A program made the position numbers and the translations under genes. A stretch of 64,000 bases of DNA from Neoarius graeffei (taxonomy: Eukaryota; Chordata; Actinopteri; Siluriformes; Ariidae). The notes under the pieces are model-generated. The model worked only from the letters and a program-made list of their open reading frames with translations. It did not search any database and was not told the origin of the DNA. Each line of letters opens with the position of its first letter. The first letter of the stretch is position 1. Below, piece after piece: positions 57,003 to 64,000 of this stretch. The stretch spans positions 21,923,110 through 21,987,109 of the forward strand of contig NC_083590.1 in the NCBI RefSeq assembly GCF_027579695.1, given 5' to 3'.

Positions 57003-58275
57003 TGTCCGAAATCGCTCACTCGTTCACTACTCCCTACTCACTATATAGGGAATTACTCTATAGAGGACTATACAGTGAGCTCAATGAAAAACGCTTTCAG
57101 ACACTAGTCCGTCACACTGGTATTTACGTCATTACCGTCGCACAATTAAAACGTGCCAGATCAGTCGGCTGGTGGGTTTCAAAATAATAAATACATGCGT
57201 GTGTTTTTGTGATAAATCCATATTATACTGAGCGCATTTCCCACATTAATCAATACAAAGTACCTGCAGCTTTCAGTTCTTTTCTTTTTTTTAAATCAAG
57301 GCTGAATACTTTCTTCTTTCCCGCTGCCTTTTATTAAATCAAATTTGAGGCTTTTAATTTGATTTCTTTCAGCGCGACTGCAATGCATGATGGGATATAT
57401 TGCTTTGGTTAGTGACCATCGTTGTACACTGCTTTTCGTGATGCATTGTGGGATACTTTAAGCCCATGTTTACATTAGACCGTATCAGCGGATCATCAGA
57501 TTAACGTTTTTAAAACGATTAGTGTGCACACAGCAACACCAATACACGATTCGCGTGCACACAGCAACACCAATACATGGATACGCTCGGCTCCGCAGGC
57601 ATCCTGCGCTCCAAATCACTCCGCCCTGAACAGCGAGTGCCCTCTGGAGGGTGCGCACTCCGGCCCTGCGCAGCTCACAGAGCACGCGAGTGAAGTGCAC
57701 GAGCAGTGATTCGGGACTGAGCCGCTGTGTGTGTGATCTCAGTGCATATCACTTACCACTTGCAAGTGGAAGGATGGCAAGCCTAAAGACAATCATAACT
57801 ACACAATGATCAGTATTTGCATCAGTATTTGCAGTATTTTCATACTTTTATACTCTTTAATGAAAGGTCATACAAGGTGGAAGTCCGCGCCGTTTTTCAG
57901 CAGTCGCGTCACATGACCAACGCCAGCGAATCAGGAAGATGGATGTCACAGTAACGTTGTCCAATGACGACGCTAGCTAGAGCTCAGCACAGTGTATCTG
58001 CGTATTCTCAATGTTTACACAGCACCGGACCAGACACGATCTGGATTGAATACGTGGACCCTGGCGGATTCCCGTTTCCCGGCATTTCCAGGCGGTTTAA
58101 TGTAAACGGACAGTGCATCCGCGAAGAAAACGAGACAGATACGGTCTAATGTAAACTTGGCCTAAGTGCACTATATAGGGTGTAATTAATCCTCACTAAG
58201 GTTGTGGACAGCACTACAAAATGGCGTCCTCACTATACAGTACCCTATCTAGTGAGTATGGAGTGATTTCGGACA
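57003..58275. mobile_element. MITE, middle of a triple nest
   Basis: The left TGTCCGAAATCGCTCACTCG and the complement of the right, TGTCCGAAATCACTCCATAC, are inverted. Both arms continue with ACTCACTATATAGGG-like words. It contains 57462-58162. Confidence 0.75.
57462..58162. mobile_element. Harbinger-like MITE family B, innermost of the nest
   Basis: The ends GCCCATGTTTACATTAGACC and, as the complement of the right, GGCCAAGTTTACATTAGACC are inverted. TAA flanks it at 57459-57461 and 58163-58165. It is inverted relative to the copies at 14833 and 17548. Confidence 0.85.
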
Positions 58276-58714
58276 CAGGGAGGAGTTGTCAAAAGACGCG
58301 CGCGCCCTCTTTCGAGCGCTGATGTGATCAAGCCGGAAGTTTTGTTTGTTTTGATAGCAATCAGGAAAGTTTGAAAAAAGTAGGCAGTAATCGTCATTTC
58401 AACTCGTTTTTGTGCAATACTTCGTTTGGAAAACAGTTTTCAAAATGGCGGCGCTGACATCTGGCTGACACTTCACGTTTCGAAGTCTCGCACAAGTCTC
58501 GTGAAGATCGCGCGGATAAGCGACGCCTGCCGTGGACCAAACGAACTAAATTCAACACGGCTAAAAACCGAATAGGCCGATAAGTATCATATTTAATTGC
58601 AATTAGTTGCCAATACGAGTCACGATATAAGGTTACTAAAAGCGAAAACGTAATTGAATAACACGTTAATTAAGAAATAAAGCAAGTTTAAAAATGACTT
58701 CAGTTCCCCTTTAA

Positions 58715-59441
58715 TGCACTTAAATATTAACATCATTTAAAATCTACCGTCTGCACATGACTCGAGCTGCTGCAACCCTCAGGTGAGGTTCCTGACAAAT
58801 ATTCGATTCACAGTACACTTTATGATTCTTTGTAAATCATGTACTGTTTAGTAAGAGGGTGTAAAAATGGTAGAATTGGTTTAAAAGGCATGTTGGGGAC
58901 AATTAAAGAGCGTCGTTTCCATGATGGCACAGGAAAAGGCTGTAAACGACTCTGGAGAATCCTATAGACTTGTTATTAGGGAGCAGATGGAGGGAATTTG
59001 AGGCATTAAAATTTTAAATAGGGTGTGTGTGTGTGTGCGTGTGTGTGTGCGCGTACATGCTGGCTGGCTGACTGGCTGGCTGTCTAATGGACTCGTTTAC
59101 TGGACAGCAAAAACAACCTGTGTGGATCTGTCCGATCTAATGTCACCGTTCAGATACTATTTGGTTGCTTTTTTTTTTTGTAATATTTCCACATTTGAAG
59201 GCCACTATTGTAAAATTTCCATGTCATTTTCAGATCAGTATCCATTTAAAAATGACACGTAACGCTGACAATTTATACACACACACACGGAAAGATTGAC
59301 TATGACTCCTTAAAGTGATATTCTGCCTACGCAGTTCATTTCAGGTGGCATTACAGGTGCATTATGTCTAATCTACGCTATTATGGGACACATGGTGCGA
59401 TTTACATAAACAGCACAGTCAAGACGTTTTATGATTTCTTA
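58715..59441. other. Intron without recognised element
   Basis: A (GT)n run with interruptions lies at 59022-59050. No gene is seen. Confidence 0.5.
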
Positions 59442-59452
59442 AATTTTTTTCC

Positions 59453-59810
59453 GGGCGGCACGGTGGTGTAGTGGTTAGCGCTGTCACCTCACAGCAAGAA
59501 GGTCCTGGTTCGAGCCCCGGGGCCGGCGAGGGCCTTTCTGTGTGGAGTTTGCATGTTCTCCCCGTGTCCGCGTGGGTTTCCTCCGGGTGCTCCGGTTTCC
59601 CCCACAGTCCAAAGACATGCAGGTTAGGTTAACTGGTGACTCTAAATTGACCGTAGGTGTGAATGGGTGTCTGTGTGTCAGCCCTGTGATGACCTGGCGA
59701 CTTGTCCAGGGTGTACCCCGCCTTTCGCCCGTAGTCAGCTGGAATAGGCTCCAGCTTGCCTGCGACCCTGTAGAACAGGATAAAGCGGCTAGAGATGATG
59801 AGATGAGATG
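59453..59810 (+). mobile_element. Full-length SINE type 1
   Basis: The A box TGGTGTAGTGG and B box GGTTCGAGCCC are intact, so the internal polymerase III promoter may still be usable. AATTTTTTTCC flanks it at 59442-59452 and, with one extra T, at 59811-59822. Confidence 0.9.
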
Positions 59811-59822
59811 AATTTTTTTTCC

Positions 59823-60246
59823 TTGTTGTATACAGTATGTAAGGAATAAAACACTACGTGGAGAGATTTACCCAGCACTGCTGTCAGAGCTGCTGCTGAA
59901 AAATGAATAAAAAGGTAAAGACGAATCAGATTCGAGAACTCAAAAGCGCGAAGTTATTTAAATAATATTGCATCCTGGTGATATTTTTAACAAATTAGTG
60001 ATGTGTGATTTGGCATGGATACATGAATAGTTGACGATTCATTGATTGTTAGTGAGGGGAATATACTCTGTAACCTAGTTGGACTGTTTAATGTTGTTTA
60101 TGGTCCAGGGGTTATTGAGAGGAGGAAAAAAAAAAAGGCTGGGGGAGAATAACCTGTCATGGTCAAATAGTCCATTCAGAGATTGTATTGTGGGCTATTG
60201 GACTGTTAACTCACCGGCCACTTTAATAAGAACTTGTTCTTGATTC
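59823..60246. other. Unassigned intron
   Basis: Nothing is recognised beyond an A-run at 60126-60137. Confidence 0.5.
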
Positions 60247-60249
60247 TAA

Positions 60250-61027
60250 GGCTACATCCACACGACAACGGCAACGAGATTTTATAAAAAAAAAATATCG
60301 CGTCCACATGGGCAACAGATCAGTAAAATATCAGGTTCATATGGCAACGCAACGCTTGCTGAAAACGATGCAATACACATGCCACACCTCTGCGTGCGCT
60401 GTAAGACGGTCCCATCGGAGACACCAGAACAATAGAAGAAGTAGACGCATGCGCATAAACCCCTTCTTCTACCCGGCGTGAAGCACTCACAGGAACAAAC
60501 ACACAACAACAAGAAGATGGCTGCGACTACGCGAGGAAATCGTGCCTTCTGTGTGTACAAATTAGTTTTATTAGTGTGCATAGTTTTATAGAACTTAATT
60601 TTCTTATTGTGTGTGAACATTTTGAAAAGCATTTTTATATAATTTATATAACTTTTTATATTGTGTGTGAACATTTTGAGAAGCAGTCTTATCCAATAAA
60701 AAAAAGAAATTCAAGAAATGGTTCAGTTACTTGTTTATTTAAAAGAAAAGCTGTATACAAAAGTGAATGCAATGCAGTGGTTCATACAAAACAGCGAGAG
60801 TGCTGCTTGTTCTAGTCATATGGTTGTGACGTCATCGTAAACAAATCCGTTCTACTCATCCAGACGACTTCGCGACGGCGCCGTTGCCAGATTTTTCCAC
60901 TCTGGAACCCGTTCTCAAAAAATATCGTTGTGGGGCACCCAAAACGCCGGTGCCGTGTGGACGCCAGGCCAAAACGATAAACAATTTTATCAGATTCACC
61001 TGAATCCGTTGGCGTGTGGACAGGGCC
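60250..61027. mobile_element. Harbinger-like MITE, family A, inverted copy
   Basis: It is 778 bp and the reverse orientation of 16768-17544, with the ends GGCTACATCCACACGACAAC and CGTGTGGACAGGGCC. The flanks are TAA and TTA, so one side has changed or the duplication was imperfect. Confidence 0.85.
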
Positions 61028-61030
61028 TTA

Positions 61031-62219
61031 GACTCCTGTTCTTGGCTGCAGGACTGGAATCCAATGTGTTGTTCTGCTGTTGCATGCTGAGATGCTTTTC
61101 TGTTCACCACGGTTGTAAAGAGTTGCTATGAGTCACTATATCCTTCCTGGCAGCTTGATCAGATCTGTCCATTTTCCTCTGATCTCTCTTATCAACAAGG
61201 CAGTTTTTTTTCCACCCACAGAACTGTCACTCAATTGTTTTTTGTTTTTTTTCCGCACCATTCTGTAAGACTGTTGCGTGTGTGAAAACCCCAGGGGAGC
61301 AACAGTTTTTGAAACAGTCAACCCAGTCCGTCTGGCTCAAACCAACACGCATGCCACAGTGAAAGCAAGTCGCACTTTGAGATCACAATTTTTTTCCCAT
61401 TCTGATGTTTGAACATTTGTGAACGTGAACTGAAGCTCTTGATTTGTATCTGCGTGATTCGATGCATCGTGCTGCTGTCGAGGGATCGGCTGATTAGAGA
61501 ACCGCATCAAACAGAACAGCGGGTGGATTTATGGGTGTTCCGAATAAAGTGGCCAGTGAGCATCTGTGTGTAGTAAATAAATCGGTAATACGCCTGGACC
61601 TTTATCAAGTTGATGTTTGAATTATCACCATATTGTTACTTATGTGATCTTTAGCTGGATTATTTCTGGCTGTTGTGGAGCGGGTTTTTAATTTTATTTA
61701 TTTATTTATTTTTTAAAATCCTCTTGGACCTTTGCATGTTGTTTTGCCCATGTTCTCATTAAATTCTTGCTTTTCTCAGTATTCTTGATCATCTGTGTAT
61801 TCAGAGCTCCATTCGCAGTACTACTGCAGTACACTCACAGCTGTGTAGAAATTCCTGGAAATCTGTGGGATGTTGACTTTCAGTCGTTATTGTCGAACAG
61901 GTTTTGGAAACGTTGGTTCAACAGGTAGGATGTACGTTTTACATTTTAGGTCATAAATTATAATGTGTCCTTGAAGGCAAATCCTATTTAAATGTGTCTT
62001 GTCAATGTGTATGTGAGCAGAGTTGACCTCTGAAGTTAAAAATTTTGCGCTACTGAGCGGAAAGGTCATGAGATCAGATCACAGAACCGCAGGGCTTTTA
62101 AACAAGATTTCTAACCTGGGATTAGATTCGGTTTCCTTGAGAGTTGCTTTGCACGAACACTTGTGCTGAGTGATTTTAATGAGAAATAGCTGTGAATTAA
62201 CGATCGTGTGATAGTAACC
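61031..62219. other. Intron without recognised element
   Basis: AT-rich stretches and a (TTTA)n run at 61692-61712 are present. No gene was seen. Confidence 0.5.
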
Positions 62220-62506
62220 TTAAAGCTCATAGGCAACGGTTTTAATTTTATGCACATTTGAAACTTTATATGTTAAAAAAACCCTCTGTAATTTTCTTCT
62301 GGTCCCAAGAAGTATTGTTAATAAGTAATAATTAAAATAAGTTGTCGCGGATCGTGGCGAATTTCTGTTTGGCTAGTTTCGTGACCACTTGGTACGTGAT
62401 GTCATTTAAGACAAATAAACCGCTTGAGTTGTGTCCACTTCCGTTTACTTACATTGCCGTTCGGCTTGATTACAGACGTGTGTTCAGGAATTTCCAAAGA
62501 AAAACG

Positions 62507-62875
62507 ATGCCTTATTGTTGTGCAGTGAACTATAACAACGGGACCGGTTCAGGAAGAAGTTTTTACCTTTTACCGAGAGAGGAGAAGAGGCAGAGAGAGT
62601 GGATTGGCTTTTTCCAAAAAAGGAGAAGAGGCGGAACGAGTGGCTTGGCTTTTTCCGGAAGAGGAGACGAGGCAGAGAGAGTGGAGTGTGTGCGTGTGAA
62701 GCCAGAGGGTTGTTTTTTTCCGGAAGAGGAGACGAGGCGGAGAGAGTGGATTGTGCGCGTGAAACAAAATCAAGCAGTCAAAGAAGAAACGGAGCAGCAA
62801 CGCTCAAGCAAAAAGGAGAAGATTGGAGGAAAACATTTTTACTTTTGCTTGCAATTGACAAGTCAAGAATCCTGA
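62507..62875 (+). pseudogene. THAP-like exon with an internal minisatellite
   Basis: The ATG opens MPYCCAVNYNNGTGSGRSFY, then LLPREEKRQREWI. The spacing resembles the start of a THAP finger, but the second Cys is replaced by Tyr (CCAVNY for CxxxxC), so the zinc site looks impaired. A minisatellite inserts 49 codons and the frame then returns to EETRRREWIV and runs to a stop at 62875. The CxxH half of the finger is not visible. Confidence 0.55.
62581..62765 (+). repeat. Minisatellite within the THAP-like exon
   Basis: Units begin GGAGAMGAGGCRGA at 62581, 62622, 62663 and 62728, giving lengths of 41, 41 and 65 plus a partial last unit. The three full units total 147 bases, a multiple of three, so the outer reading frame is preserved although each unit alone shifts it. 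Confidence 0.9.
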
Positions 62876-63093
62876 GGGATCCTGTACAATCATTGTGGAA
62901 ATGAGACAAAGGGATATTTCCTCGCTTAGAGTCGGCTATAAATAGTATAATGCCGCGGATGGCAGGCTAATGTGGCCTATCGGCACACTGTCCAGTAATC
63001 GTTCCCTATATCCACTAGGGAGGGCGCTTTAATTATTCTTCAGAAGGGCTCTTATTTAGTATTACGACAAAAGTAAGAATTTATCATAACTAC

Positions 63094-63311
63094 CAGGATA
63101 AATCGTTTGGGCGCGAGTCTTGTTGAGGTCCGGGGTCACCGCGATCAGAGTTGGCCGAGTCACTGTCAGATTCCGAGGCTGCACGGTCAAACCAGTGAGC
63201 CACATTCACCGATTGGTTCGCAACGGCCATAGGTTCATACATATATGTTTTCACCTCTCGATATTTAAGTTGGAGAGTTCCTACTTCAAAATCGCTATCG
63301 CTTTCAGACAT
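63094..63311 (-). pseudogene. P2X7-C-terminal-like protein, first exon
   Basis: The minus-strand ATG opens MSESDSDFEVGTLQLKYREV, then KTYMYEPMAVANQSV, an acidic Ser/Asp segment and RPNDLSW. It ends TCCTG|GTAGTT in phase 2, the same codon position as the exon at 54108-54301. The donor is weaker than GTAAGT. It faces the THAP-like exon at the other end of the same element. Confidence 0.6.
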
Positions 63312-63619
63312 TTTACACAACCTCTCACGACCAAAGGCCGTACACGTGTGCTCGGTTCGCAGGTAAACACAGAGCTGCTCCCAGTCTGTTTGGCTTAAAT
63401 GACGTCACGACGATGGTCCCCTGGCGGTGAAAGTGCGCATAAGTGAGATGTAAACAAACCTTCGGAAATTGGGCAAAACAGTACATTTTAACCGTTTTAT
63501 TAAATTTTGGGGTGCAAATTAGACACCAGGAAGATTGAATTTGCTTTTTGGGTCGTTCTTCTAGACAATAAAGTTGAGATTCTATGTTTCACCTCCGACC
63601 CTTGCCTATGACCTTTTAA

Positions 63620-63835
63620 AACGAGACCATCTAGCGAAATAAGAAAAATCCTTTTTAAACAATTTCAAATATCAACACCATTGCTATTGAATCATGTGAA
63701 ACTTTTCACCTATAATGAGTTGATTTGCAAAAACTGAGCATCTTCGAAGTTGCTTAAAGATAGCTTGATGAGCTGAAATGTAAGATTCATTTTTATAGCA
63801 GTGTGGCATAAGAATTGGGAAATATATATAACACC
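63620..63835. other. Unassigned intron
   Basis: AT-rich, with no recognised element. Confidence 0.5.
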
Positions 63836-64000
63836 TAGCGTAAGCTTGCTAATTAGTACACCTTAGGATTGTACACAGACGACGTGAAGGTGTAAAGACA
63901 ATGGAAACGAGACTAATGTGCCGTAAATATCAACATTTTTCTCAGATAATGAATCTGAGCTACTAAAATTACATGGCTTTAGCACTGACTAGCTCACCAG
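63836..64000. repeat. Diverged relative of the 24.4-26.3 kb tandem unit
   Basis: ACACAGACGACGTGAAGGTG, AATGGAAACGAGACTAATG and AATATCAACATTTTTCTCAG align in order with the array words ACAGACAATATAAAGGCATA, GTGGAGACGAGCCAG and AATATCAATATTTCTCTCAG. The unit runs off the window. Confidence 0.6.

Larger units (their letters stand above)
56745..58710. mobile_element. TTAA-flanked MITE, outermost of a triple nest
   Basis: TTAA lies at 56741-56744 and 58711-58714. The left AGGGAAACTGAAGGCGTTTTT and the complement of the right, AGGGGAACTGAAGTCATTTTT, are inverted repeats. It contains 57003-58275. Confidence 0.8.
62224..63615. mobile_element. TTAA-flanked two-gene transposon
   Basis: TTAA lies at 62220-62223 and 63616-63619. 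The left AGCTCATAGGCAACGGT and the complement of the right, AAGGTCATAGGCAAGGGTC, are inverted with one indel. The left part carries a + strand THAP exon and the right part a minus-strand P2X7-like exon, so the genes converge. It is internally deleted compared with a full autonomous element. Confidence 0.7.
6704..64000 (+). other. Presumed jarid2 intron 1 (runs off the window)
   Basis: No later jarid2 exon is seen: the DGIPWSEER-type segment expected in exon 2 is not found in any frame. The first intron of vertebrate JARID2 is typically very long. All transposons, arrays and exon remnants listed below would therefore be intronic. Confidence 0.6.

Noticed and set aside
56745..58710. piggyBac assignment from TTAA flanks
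   Set aside because: The terminal repeats begin AGGG rather than the CCY typical of piggyBac and no transposase is present, so only TTAA-flanked MITE is claimed.

Overview
The window is vertebrate nuclear DNA, almost certainly from a teleost fish. The signs are many copies of one tRNA-derived SINE with A- and B-box promoter motifs, several LINE remnants of types common in fish, dense cut-and-paste DNA transposons, and abundant long (GT)n, (CT)n and (CTGT)n microsatellites. The SINE head resembles elements common in ostariophysan fishes, but the order is not certain. Nothing prokaryotic or viral was recognised.

Only one host-gene exon is supported. A 48-base coding stretch at 6656-6703 on the + strand starts MSKDRPKRNIIHKRRD and ends at a GTAAGT splice donor. 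This matches the N terminus of JARID2, the Jumonji/ARID accessory subunit of Polycomb repressive complex 2. Everything downstream, about 57 kb, is then intron 1, because no second jarid2 exon is visible. Positions 1 to about 5.7 kb are upstream flank, and about 5.7-6.65 kb is promoter and 5' leader.

Layout: 0.5-5.7 kb is a pile-up of SINEs with three different tails on one tRNA head, two LINE fragments, a MITE and a direct duplication. The jarid2 leader and exon 1 follow. From 7 to 14 kb the intron is rich in microsatellites, including a 0.8 kb pyrimidine tract and a 0.7 kb CTGT-type array that begins at a LINE tail. From 14.6 to 21.8 kb there are Harbinger-like MITEs with 3-bp TAA duplications, two of them abutting and sharing one TAA, and SINEs that carry MITEs. 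A tandem array of about 170 bp per unit lies at 24.4-26.3 kb and is split by a MITE that keeps a MADF-type coding exon. A four-level nest lies at 27.9-29.85 kb. The stretch from 32.2 to 38.0 kb is poor in repeats. A second degenerate tandem array lies at 38.05-39.02 kb. From 39.4 kb to the end come transposons nested inside transposons.

The most interesting content is at 42-50.7 kb, 53.9-55.7 kb and 62.2-63.6 kb. Two sets of short, internally deleted transposons keep first coding exons at their ends. In the TTAA-flanked set, two elements carry a THAP-domain exon at one end and, in opposite orientation, an exon resembling the start of fish P2X7-C-terminal-like proteins at the other. A third carries only the P2X7-like exon and a fourth shows only the THAP exon. 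In the second set, one AT-flanked element pairs a THAP exon with an exon resembling fish YqaJ/SWIM-type recombinase proteins; a related element keeps only the YqaJ-like exon. Most of these exons end at a usable splice donor. The sequence supports two-gene transposons with converging genes; family names and functions are inferred from memory of protein families and need database confirmation.
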